Of a stretch of 8,256 nucleotides of DNA, positions 1 through 6,707 are shown one piece after another. This stretch comes from Bacteroidota bacterium (GTDB lineage Bacteria > Bacteroidota > Bacteroidia > Bacteroidales > UBA10428): the NCBI GenBank assembly GCA_024640925.1, contig JAHEEB010000121.1:599-8854 (forward strand). The letters run 5' to 3'. Position 1 is the stretch's first letter. Every line of letters begins with the position of its first letter. The notes under the pieces were generated by a model. It was not told the DNA's origin. It saw only the letters and a list, made by a program, of their open reading frames with translations, and searched no databases. The position numbers were made by a program, and so were the translations under genes.

Positions 1-22
1 AATTATATTTTCTAATATAAAT

Positions 23-42
23 CAATAACCAATAACCAATAC
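23..42 (+). repeat. 7-bp tandem repeat (CAATAAC, about 2.9 copies) before the first gene
   Basis: CAATAAC occurs at 23-29 and 30-36, followed by a partial copy (CAATAC) at 37-42, ending 8 bases before the ATG at 51. There is no purine-rich Shine-Dalgarno sequence here, which is usual in Bacteroidota. The repeat may simply reflect an A/C-rich, unstructured translation start region. A change in copy number could alter start-site spacing, but nothing in the sequence shows that this happens. Confidence 0.5.
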
Positions 43-50
43 ACATAATT

Positions 51-1649
51 ATGAAGAAACTTATTTCAATTATCAGTTTATGCATAGTTTACGCAAATTA
101 TGTATTATCTCAGTCGTTAACAGCTTCACCTTCTACATCAGTATATTCGGGTGGAAGCTCTACTGTTACTTTTGTTCCAGGGAATACTTCATTTTTAGGA
201 TATTCATGGTATAAACAAGAATCAGGAGCATCTGAAGTTGCCCTAACTTCTTATAATAATGGTTTATCGGTTACCTTAACAAATATTACAACAACGACTA
301 AAGTTATTTGTTGGGGTAATTATCAAGGGGGAGGTGTAAAATATGAAATTACTATAACTGTTCTACCATTCAGTGCAGGAACTATTACAGGTGACACAAT
401 TATCTGCCAAGGTGGGTTAGTAGGACTACTATCCTTTTCAACAGCCCCGAGCGGCAGTAATTCTGAAACATACCAATGGCAGGTATATACTGACGGTTCT
501 GGTTGGGGGGACTTATCTCAAACAACAAATACATGTACCCCCGGAATTCAAATCTATGATACAAAATATTTTCGTTGTCTTGTTGATCCGGGTAATGGTG
601 ATGCTGTAGCAACCAATACACTGGTAGTAAAAGTCGACACAGGTTTTGTTCAAACCATTCAAAACGATCAATCCATTTGTTATAGTACTTCTCCCGTAGC
701 TCTTACACAAAACCTCACCCGTGGCGGAAAAGCTCCATATACCTACCAATGGGAATCGTCTTCAAATAAAACCGACTGGTCTGAAATTTCTTCTGCTACC
801 GCTTCTTCCTATTCTCCTAATGTGCTAAGTCAAAACATGTACTATAGAAGAGTGGCTACGGATGTGTGTGACAAGGAAAATTCAAGCAACATAGTTACAA
901 TTTCTGTAAGTGAAAAGCTAACACAAACCATAAAATCGAAGGCCGCATACTGCAAATATGAACCTGTAGAGGTTAATGCTGTTACTCCCATCTCTATAAA
1001 TAACTGGTATGGCCCGGACAAAAAGTTTATTGGAGATTCAGATACCCTATCAATTGGTCTAATTAGTGAGAATTGCACATATTACCTGCAATCTATTGAC
1101 AAAAACGGGTGTAAGTCCGATACAGTGCCCGTTTCAATTGTACTCGACGAAGTAAAGGCTGATTTTGCTGTGAATGTGTATAATTTAAAAACAGGTGCAG
1201 AACAAAACTTTATCAACAATAGTACTGGTGCACAATCGTACCAATGGATTGATAGCTTAGTATCAACACAGGAGTCTCCAAGTCAATATTATTATACCCT
1301 TGGATGGTACGATGTTACTTTAATAGCAACTTCATCCAACGGATGTGCTGATACGTGCACCAAAACAAAAGTCTTTCAGGTAATTAAAGGTTCAGCTATT
1401 GGTGAAAATACTATTGAAGAGATTCAATCGTATCCACAACCGGCAGTTAATGTCCTCAATGTTGTTGCTCCAGTAACCAGCGAAGCTTCTTTATCCATCT
1501 ATTCCTTATCAGGACAAAAATTAAAAGATTATATTGTTTATACTTCAACTAATATAATTGATATATCATGGTTGAAACCAGGCACATATTTTATACTGAT
1601 TACAACTTCTGAGGGAGAAAATCTGACCTCTAAATTTGTTAAACAGTAA
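51..1649 (+). CDS. Secreted Ig-like/PKD repeat protein with T9SS type A sorting domain
   Basis: A 532-residue exported protein with no recognisable catalytic domain. Residues 1-20 form a signal peptide (Lys-Lys, hydrophobic core, probable cleavage before Gln21). About four Ig-like beta-sandwich repeats follow, roughly at 24-105, 107-196, 199-287 and 290-365. Repeats 2 and 3 share the pattern Ile-Cys, then Tyr-Gln-Trp, then Tyr-(Phe/Tyr)-Arg (C119/W143/C176; C210/W234/C273), and repeat 4 keeps C301, W319 and C354. Residues about 368-445 resemble a PKD domain. Residues about 455-532 form a T9SS type A sorting domain, with YPQPAVNVLNV near its start, then LSIYSLSGQKL, LKPGTYFILI and the ending KFVKQ. 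Such domains direct proteins through the type IX pathway to the cell surface or medium, usually with cleavage of the tail. The role is probably adhesion or surface structure; the ligand cannot be inferred. A strong terminator follows, so it is likely transcribed separately from the downstream PUL. Its promoter lies at or beyond the window edge. Confidence 0.85.
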   Translation: MKKLISIISLCIVYANYVLSQSLTASPSTSVYSGGSSTVTFVPGNTSFLGYSWYKQESGASEVALTSYNNGLSVTLTNITTTTKVICWGNYQGGGVKYEITITVLPFSAGTITGDTIICQGGLVGLLSFSTAPSGSNSETYQWQVYTDGSGWGDLSQTTNTCTPGIQIYDTKYFRCLVDPGNGDAVATNTLVVKVDTGFVQTIQNDQSICYSTSPVALTQNLTRGGKAPYTYQWESSSNKTDWSEISSATASSYSPNVLSQNMYYRRVATDVCDKENSSNIVTISVSEKLTQTIKSKAAYCKYEPVEVNAVTPISINNWYGPDKKFIGDSDTLSIGLISENCTYYLQSIDKNGCKSDTVPVSIVLDEVKADFAVNVYNLKTGAEQNFINNSTGAQSYQWIDSLVSTQESPSQYYYTLGWYDVTLIATSSNGCADTCTKTKVFQVIKGSAIGENTIEEIQSYPQPAVNVLNVVAPVTSEASLSIYSLSGQKLKDYIVYTSTNIIDISWLKPGTYFILITTSEGENLTSKFVKQ

Positions 1650-1674
1650 GGCTAACTTCTGTAAAACATATGAT

Positions 1675-1713
1675 AAGTCCTATTGTTGCTCTAAGTAACA
1701 ACAGGACTTTTTT
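1675..1713 (+). terminator. Intrinsic terminator after the T9SS cargo gene
   Basis: Arms 1675-1689 and 1695-1709 pair over 15 positions, with one A/C mismatch and one G-T wobble, around a 5-base loop (1690-1694). A run of six Ts (1708-1713) starts within the last two stem bases. The hairpin begins 26 bases after the stop codon of the upstream gene. The stem is strong for such AT-rich DNA and has canonical rho-independent form, so the surface-protein transcript should end here rather than read into the GH130 operon. Confidence 0.9.
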
Positions 1714-1893
1714 ATGCTTTTTTTATAAGAACTTCACACTATATCAATAAACTATTTTTTTCGATTCGTTTTCTAAAACATAAAATCTTGTTACATCAAA
1801 TTCATTCATCCTGTTATTCAAAATGACTATTTGTAAATCTTTAGCAATTCTTTGGGGTAAAAAGCATCCAATATTTTTGACACCCTCTTTTAA

Positions 1894-1961
1894 GTTACAA
1901 ATTTTAATTTTTTTGTAACAAATTTTCGTTCAAATGTTACAAATTTTAATGTTCGGGTTAC
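1894..1961 (+). promoter_or_regulatory. Direct repeats at exact 21-bp period, candidate operator array
   Basis: GTTACAAATTTT at 1894-1905, GTAACAAATTTT at 1915-1926 and GTTACAAATTTT at 1936-1947 begin exactly 21 bases apart. A fourth GTTAC (1957-1961) is again in register but lacks the AT-rich half. Copies 1 and 3 are identical over 15 bases. The same bases also contain inverted GTTACAAA/TTTGTAAC pairs: 1894-1901 with 1912-1919, and 1912-1919 with 1936-1943. Twenty-one bases is two helical turns, so all copies face one side of the DNA. AraC-family proteins are known to use direct half-sites at about this spacing, and Bacteroidota hybrid two-component regulators carry AraC-type output domains. 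It is inferred that the cluster regulates the GH130-susC-susD operon about 275 bases downstream. No regulator gene is in the window. Confidence 0.55.
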
Positions 1962-1969
1962 TTAATACA

Positions 1970-2000
1970 TTGCTCTTCATTTAACAACGAACTAACTTAA
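1970..2000 (+). promoter_or_regulatory. Possible weak promoter for the PUL operon
   Basis: A TTG at 1970-1972 and TAACTTAA at 1993-2000 are separated by 20 bases. They loosely fit the Bacteroidota pattern of a -33 TTG and a -7 TAnnTTTG, but the -7 box lacks the last two consensus bases. Its main support is position: it begins 8 bases after the last 21-bp-register repeat, where an activator would contact RNA polymerase. Many similar partial matches are expected in DNA this AT-rich, so this is a guess at location only. Confidence 0.22.
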
Positions 2001-2045
2001 ACGAATGATTATAAGATTTAAATATAGTCAACTCAATAAACTTTT

Positions 2046-2196
2046 AGGGGCTGTATAAAAGGAAAAGAACTAAAAATCGGTTGTTTTATGTATTCCAGCA
2101 ATTTGTATTTATTATAGTTGAATTAGTAGGTCAATTTCTCATAATAATAAAGGAACCATCGAATAACCTGCTTCCTCCATTACAGCCCTTTTTTTT
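2046..2196 (+). other. Inverted-repeat segment with T8 tail: structured leader RNA, small RNA or MITE-like relic
   Basis: Bases 2046-2064 match the reverse complement of 2172-2190 at 14 of 19 positions. AGGGGCTGTA at 2046-2055 pairs with TACAGCCCTT at 2181-2190, with one G-T wobble. After a symmetrical 4x4 internal loop, AGGAA at 2060-2064 pairs with TTCCT at 2172-2176. Further inside, 2079-2086 can pair with 2161-2168, 2088-2090 with 2157-2159, 2093-2096 with 2152-2155, and 2108-2115 with 2144-2151, giving a rod-like fold with a larger bulge on the 5' side. Eight Ts (2189-2196) overlap and follow the closing stem, 40 bases before the GH130 start. It could be a leader with an attenuator-like terminator, an independent small RNA, or a short mobile-element relic. 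The inner pairings are AT-rich and individually weak; the closing stem carries the claim. Confidence 0.42.
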
Positions 2197-2236
2197 ACAA
2201 TATTTAAAAAGATTAAAACATAAAATAAGTACCATA

Positions 2237-3415
2237 ATGAATTTTGATTCCAGATTAAAAAAATTACAGGAAGATTATAAAAGATTGATAGAGCGTAAAA
2301 ACACCCCAGTCTTTTCAGTAAATGGAATATTTGAAAGGTATGAGTTCCCGATTCTTACCGCAGCCCATGCTCCTCTCCACTGGAGATTTGATTTGAACAA
2401 AGAAACAAATCCTTTTCTTTTGGAAAGAATTGGAATAAATGCCACTTTCAACTCTGGGGCAATGAAGTTTAACAATAAATACATTCTTATTGTCCGGGTT
2501 GAAGCAACCGACAGAAAATCGTTTTTTGCTGTTGCTGAAAGTCCAAATGGCATTGATAATTTTAAGTTCTGGGATCGCCCGATTACCTTGCCCGAAACAG
2601 AAGAGCCTGATACAAATGTTTATGATATGCGAGTCGTGCAGCATGACGATGGTTGGATTTATGGCTTATTTTGTACTGAGCGCCGCGATTCGAAAGCTCC
2701 AAAAGAAGATCAGTCTGCCGCTGTTGCTAATTGTGGAATTGCACGAACAAAAGATTTAATTAACTGGGAGAGATTACCCGATTTAATTAGTTATTCCGGA
2801 CAACAGAGAAATGTTGTACTGCACCCTGAATTTATTAACGGAAGATATGCTCTTTACACCAGGCCACAAGACGGCTTTATTGATACCGGTTCTGGCGGTG
2901 GAATAGGTTTCGGCTATACCGATAGCATGGAAAAAGCAGAAGTAAAGGCAGAAATTATTGTTGATCCGAAAGTATACCATACTATTACAGAAATTAAAAA
3001 CGGTCTTGGCCCTGCTCCTATAAAAACCGCTGAAGGTTGGCTTCAACTGGCTCATGGCGTTCGAAATACTGCTGCCGGTTTGCGCTATGTAATTTATGTG
3101 TTTATGACTGACTTAAAAAACCCTGAAAAGGTTATTTTCAAGCCAGCCGGATACTTTATTGCACCTGAAGGCTTCGAAAGAGTTGGTGATGTTTCTAATG
3201 TTACCTTTACCAACGGCTGGATAGCCGATAAAGATGGAAAGGTATTTATCTATTATGCAAGCTCTGATACACGAATGCATGTAGCCACAACCTCGGTTGA
3301 AAAACTGATTGATTATTGCAAAAACACCCCTGAGGATGGGTTACGATCGGCTGCAACAGTAAAAACGATTAATTCTCTTATTGATCGGAATTTGCAAACC
3401 GGTTTAAAATTTTGA
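2237..3415 (+). CDS. GH130 4-O-beta-D-mannosyl-D-glucose phosphorylase (predicted)
   Basis: Predicted cytoplasmic enzyme that phosphorolyses mannosyl-beta-1,4-glucose to alpha-mannose 1-phosphate and glucose, the last step of bacterial beta-mannan breakdown. The 392-residue product matches, from memory, the Bacteroides fragilis MGP enzyme (about 390 residues) in length and in many blocks: [11 protein letters not shown] (56-66), [20 protein letters not shown] (88-107), NVVLHPEF (192-199), [17 protein letters not shown] (208-224) and [14 protein letters not shown] (339-352). Asp130 in VYDMR corresponds to the Asp I recall as the proposed proton donor of that family (Asp131 in B. fragilis MGP). 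R94 (TDRK) and R150 (ERR) lie in conserved blocks, but their role in phosphate binding is not established here. There is no signal peptide. The ATG at 2237 was chosen because family similarity begins there; the in-frame extension upstream starts at a TTG and is low-complexity hydrophobic sequence. susC follows after 51 bases, suggesting one operon. A related GH130 specificity such as mannobiose or mannosyl-oligosaccharide is less likely. Confidence 0.93.
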   Translation: MNFDSRLKKLQEDYKRLIERKNTPVFSVNGIFERYEFPILTAAHAPLHWRFDLNKETNPFLLERIGINATFNSGAMKFNNKYILIVRVEATDRKSFFAVAESPNGIDNFKFWDRPITLPETEEPDTNVYDMRVVQHDDGWIYGLFCTERRDSKAPKEDQSAAVANCGIARTKDLINWERLPDLISYSGQQRNVVLHPEFINGRYALYTRPQDGFIDTGSGGGIGFGYTDSMEKAEVKAEIIVDPKVYHTITEIKNGLGPAPIKTAEGWLQLAHGVRNTAAGLRYVIYVFMTDLKNPEKVIFKPAGYFIAPEGFERVGDVSNVTFTNGWIADKDGKVFIYYASSDTRMHVATTSVEKLIDYCKNTPEDGLRSAATVKTINSLIDRNLQTGLKF

Positions 3416-3453
3416 ATCGATTAACACTCTATAGCCCTAACAAAAACTAATTA

Positions 3454-3476
3454 AAACTTAAAACTTATGAAACTTA
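3454..3476 (+). repeat. AAACTTA triplication across the susC-like start
   Basis: AAACTTA occurs at 3454-3460, 3461-3467 and 3470-3476. The last base of the second copy is the A of the ATG at 3467, and the third copy lies inside codons 2-4. No Shine-Dalgarno sequence is present. The A-rich, unstructured start region is typical of Bacteroidota translation initiation, and the repetition may be incidental. Confidence 0.4.
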
Positions 3477-6400
3477 AAATCCTTGCAAAATTAAGGTTTT
3501 CATTTGTGCTTTTCCTTACAGGCTTTACCTTATCGGTTTTTGCCCAGACCGGTACTGTAAAGGGAAAGGTCTCTGATGGTCAAGGTAATCCGGTAACCGG
3601 AGCCAGCGTTTTAGTTGTTGGCACCACTACCGGGACAATTACAGATATAAATGGCAATTACTCTCTCCAAATTCCGCAGGGAAATGTTAAAATCTCATTC
3701 AATTTTATCGGCTTTCTTAACGAAACGGTTGAGATCGATTTAAAGGGTGGTACAGAAATTGAGCAAAACATTATCATGGTTGAAGATTTACAGAACCTGG
3801 ATGAAGTTGTTGTTATCGGTTATGGTACGCAAAAAAGAAGTGATCTAACAGGAGCTGTAGCCTCTGTGAATTCAGAAGATTTGTTAAAAGCTCCTACGAC
3901 AAACATAGAGCAATCGCTTATAGGTCGTGTTGCAGGTGTTCAGGTTTCTAAAGCTACTGGTGCCCCCGGAGCCGACTCTAAAGTTCGTATCCGTGGTGTC
4001 ATAACCTTTGGTGATGCTGAACCACTATATATTATTGATGGCGTTCCTGGAAGTTCTGCTGAAGTGAATCCTGCGGATATTGAATCGATGGAAATTCTCA
4101 AAGATGCTTCGACTACTGCCATTTACGGTTCCGATGGGGCCAATGGTGTTGTTTTAATTACCACTAAAAAAGGAAAACAAGGAAAGGTAGATGTTACATT
4201 CAATGCTTACCAAGGCATCCAGAAAGTTTACAAGACAATGGATATGGCCAACACCGAACAAATAGCAAACTATATAAACGAAGCAGAGATTATAAAAGGT
4301 ACACGTATAGCCAGAAGGACATTCCCTGATATCAGTGTTATCAGTTCATTACCTGATTTTGATCATCAATCTGCATTATTCCGTGATGCCAAAGTCCAGA
4401 ACTACGATCTCGGCGTTGCTTCGGGGAATGAAAAAAGCTCTGTTTATTTCGGACTTGGATATTATGACCAGGATGGTATTGTAAAAAACACTTCCTATAA
4501 AAAGATAAATTTCCGGTTGAATTCTGATTTTAAAGTCAGGGAATGGTTCACTTTAGGGGAAAACGTTACATTTTATACACAGAACACAAAAGGTTTTAAT
4601 GAGTGGCAGCTAAAAAACGAATATCATACTCCATTTATGCATGCTGCCGCTTTTATGCCATTTGATTCTTTACAAATTACTGATGAAAACGGAGATAAGG
4701 TATATTCAGGAGATAGGTTCGGGAACAACAATCCTATGGCTACAGTTGATTATCTGTCCGATAATACCTGGTTAAATTATTCCGGAAAAGCTTCCGTTTG
4801 GACAAGAATTTCTCCAGTCAAAGGATTATCATTCGAATCCAGGTTATCAGGCAATCTGGGTTTCAACGATGATAATTCATTCACTCCTATCTACAATGTC
4901 GTAAATTCCATTCAAAATTCTGCCCGTACAAGTATTAAACGAAATATGCGTAAAGACATGGGGTGGAACTTTCAGAACTTTTTAACCTATTCCACTTCCA
5001 TTAAGGAATCTTTTAACATATCGGCTATGGCTGGTATGGAAGCTGGCTACTATTTTTACCATTGGATAGAAGGAACCCGTTACGACCTGATTAACAGCAG
5101 TGAAGAAATGCGCTATTTTAATGCAAGTCAGGAACCCGATTCTACAGAGGTAGCACCAACTGGTACAGGTGCCGAAAGTTCTGGTTATGCCTATTTTGGA
5201 CGATTATCATTTGACTATAAAAACAAGTACCTTATACAGGCAAACATTCGTCGCGATGGTTCTTCAAAGTTCGGACCTGACAAAAGATTTGGTGTCTTTC
5301 CCTCATTCTCTGTTGGCTGGAAATTTACAGAAGAGGATTTCATGAAAAGTATTCCTTGGTTGAATTTTGGGAAAATCCGTTATGGCTGGGGACAGGCTGG
5401 ATCGAATAATGTTTCCGATTATGATTATTACTCAACCGTGCTATTAAACGAAAACTTCGATGCTATTTTAAATAATTCCAACAGTATATTAACCGGGGCT
5501 GCTCCCAGTAAGCTTGTAAATCGTTCAATAGCCTGGGAAACAGTTCTTACTTCTTCTCTTGGTTTAGATTTACAGTTTGTAAATAATAAGCTTGGTTTTT
5601 CAATAGATTATTTTACAAGAAAAAACATAGGTATGCTTATGAAAGTGCCTATCCCCGATTTAGCCGGATGGAAGGTTATGCAGGAATACCAGGAAGGGGG
5701 TTCTGCAACGGCATATTCTAATGCAGGAACACTTAAAAACTCAGGAATTGAATTTTCACTTAGCTGGAAAGAAACCGTCAACTCTAAGTTCTCTTATGAT
5801 GTATCGGGTAACTTCACCTATTTGAAAAATGAAGTAATTGATATCGGTGGAGATACTTTGTTAAGTAGTGATGCTACAATCAGAGGACTTGACGGATACT
5901 TAACCAGTACCTATGAGGGAGGTGGAATAGGAGATTTTTATGGAATGAAAATCGACAGATTATTCCAGGAATCGGACGGATATTATGACGAAACGTTGGA
6001 GAAATGGGTGTTGACAAACCAGCCATACATTACCGGTACCGATGGTAATCCGGTATATGCCCAATCCGATGCCCAACCTGGGGATTATAAATGGAAAGAT
6101 TTAAATGGTAATGGTAGAATTGACAAGGGCGATAAAACCACTCTTGGTAATCCCCAACCAAAATATGTGTTAGGATTTAATGCCAGTGCGCGTTATGGAA
6201 TATTTGATGTATCCATGTTCTGGCAGGGTGCATTTGGCTTGGATATACTTAATGGCACATATGCCTGTTTAATCGGACAAGGAGCCAGTGGAACATTGAA
6301 TTTACCAACAGATTTTATCGAAGACCACTACAGACCAGCAAATGACAAGTATGACTATCCAGCTGTAACATCTGCTAAATGGGCACGTTACGACCCTTTC

Positions 6401-6688
6401 AATAAGAACAGCAATTTCAACACCTTGTCTGATGTTTATATAGAAAGTGGTAATTATATACGATTAAAGAACCTGCAAATTGGTGTAAATCTCCCGAATG
6501 CCTGGCTGGAAAAAGCAAAAATTGCCAGTTTCCGTATTTATGTCGGATTTGATAATTTATTAACTTTTACTAAATATTCAGGTATGGATCCTGAAATTGA
6601 CAGCCGCAATCCAATTGCAGCTGGTATTGATAAAGCAATCTATCCATCTGCAAGGACAAACCAGGTTGGTATAAACCTTAAATTTTAA
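3467..6688 (+). CDS. SusC/RagA-family TonB-dependent outer-membrane transporter
   Basis: A 1073-residue outer-membrane beta-barrel that imports oligosaccharides using TonB-ExbBD energy and pairs with the SusD-like lipoprotein encoded next. Residues 1-26 are a signal peptide (cleavage near VFA-Q). Residues about 28-105 form a carboxypeptidase D regulatory-like domain (GTVKGKVSDGQGNPVTGASV, then TDINGNYSLQIP). The SusC signature LDEVVVIGYGTQKRSDLTGA spans 111-130, followed by the plug domain to about 236, containing NPADIESMEILKDAS and AIYGSDGANGVVLITTKKG. The remainder is the barrel, with an EF-hand-like acidic loop DLNGNGRIDKGD at 878-889 and late strands around NYIRLKNLQIGV (from 996) and RIYVGFDNLLTFTKYSGMDPE, ending in Phe as many outer-membrane barrels do. 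Length is normal for the family and the frame is intact. Substrate specificity cannot be read directly; the neighbouring GH130 suggests manno-oligosaccharides. It probably shares a transcript with the genes on either side. Confidence 0.97.
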   Translation: MKLKILAKLRFSFVLFLTGFTLSVFAQTGTVKGKVSDGQGNPVTGASVLVVGTTTGTITDINGNYSLQIPQGNVKISFNFIGFLNETVEIDLKGGTEIEQNIIMVEDLQNLDEVVVIGYGTQKRSDLTGAVASVNSEDLLKAPTTNIEQSLIGRVAGVQVSKATGAPGADSKVRIRGVITFGDAEPLYIIDGVPGSSAEVNPADIESMEILKDASTTAIYGSDGANGVVLITTKKGKQGKVDVTFNAYQGIQKVYKTMDMANTEQIANYINEAEIIKGTRIARRTFPDISVISSLPDFDHQSALFRDAKVQNYDLGVASGNEKSSVYFGLGYYDQDGIVKNTSYKKINFRLNSDFKVREWFTLGENVTFYTQNTKGFNEWQLKNEYHTPFMHAAAFMPFDSLQITDENGDKVYSGDRFGNNNPMATVDYLSDNTWLNYSGKASVWTRISPVKGLSFESRLSGNLGFNDDNSFTPIYNVVNSIQNSARTSIKRNMRKDMGWNFQNFLTYSTSIKESFNISAMAGMEAGYYFYHWIEGTRYDLINSSEEMRYFNASQEPDSTEVAPTGTGAESSGYAYFGRLSFDYKNKYLIQANIRRDGSSKFGPDKRFGVFPSFSVGWKFTEEDFMKSIPWLNFGKIRYGWGQAGSNNVSDYDYYSTVLLNENFDAILNNSNSILTGAAPSKLVNRSIAWETVLTSSLGLDLQFVNNKLGFSIDYFTRKNIGMLMKVPIPDLAGWKVMQEYQEGGSATAYSNAGTLKNSGIEFSLSWKETVNSKFSYDVSGNFTYLKNEVIDIGGDTLLSSDATIRGLDGYLTSTYEGGGIGDFYGMKIDRLFQESDGYYDETLEKWVLTNQPYITGTDGNPVYAQSDAQPGDYKWKDLNGNGRIDKGDKTTLGNPQPKYVLGFNASARYGIFDVSMFWQGAFGLDILNGTYACLIGQGASGTLNLPTDFIEDHYRPANDKYDYPAVTSAKWARYDPFNKNSNFNTLSDVYIESGNYIRLKNLQIGVNLPNAWLEKAKIASFRIYVGFDNLLTFTKYSGMDPEIDSRNPIAAGIDKAIYPSARTNQVGINLKF

Positions 6689-6707
6689 CCTGTAAAATTT
6701 AACGAAT

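Larger units (their letters stand above)
1650..2236. other. 587-base AT-rich intergenic region without a supported gene
   Basis: This gap separates the surface-protein gene from the PUL operon. It holds, in order, an intrinsic terminator (1675-1713), a plain AT-rich stretch with no clear signal (about 1714-1893), a 21-bp-period repeat cluster (1894-1961), a possible weak promoter (about 1970-2000), and an imperfect inverted-repeat segment ending in a T tract (2046-2196). The only open frame of any length is an upstream extension of the GH130 frame beginning at a TTG (2081), which I do not consider translated. No tRNA or rRNA was recognised. Confidence 0.75.

Noticed and set aside
4..11. TATATTTT as a -7 promoter box for the first gene
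   Set aside because: It fits TAnnTTTG at all but the last base, but the matching -33 element would fall outside the window and such AT-rich matches are common, so it is not listed as a feature.
400..1078. Minus-strand open frames inside the T9SS cargo gene
   Set aside because: They lie opposite a well-supported coding gene, show no domain or signal features, and overlap each other in different frames; they are antisense shadows.
1714..1867. 9-bp inverted repeat ATGCTTTTT (1714-1722) and AAAAAGCAT (1859-1867)
   Set aside because: It is AT-rich, has arms 136 bases apart and has no supporting inner pairing; this is expected by chance in such DNA.
1894..1961. CRISPR-like array
   Set aside because: The repeated unit is only about 12 bp with 9-bp gaps, too short for CRISPR repeats and spacers, and there are no cas genes. 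An operator array fits better.
2081..2236. In-frame upstream extension of GH130 by 52 residues, starting at TTG
   Set aside because: It begins with a rare start codon, encodes low-complexity hydrophobic residues from T-rich DNA, overlaps the inverted-repeat segment, and extends beyond the normal N-terminus of the GH130 family, which fits the ATG at 2237.
2275..3055. Open frames on both strands within the GH130 gene in other frames
   Set aside because: The GH130 frame is conserved along its full length. The alternatives have no recognisable motifs and simply reflect codon composition.
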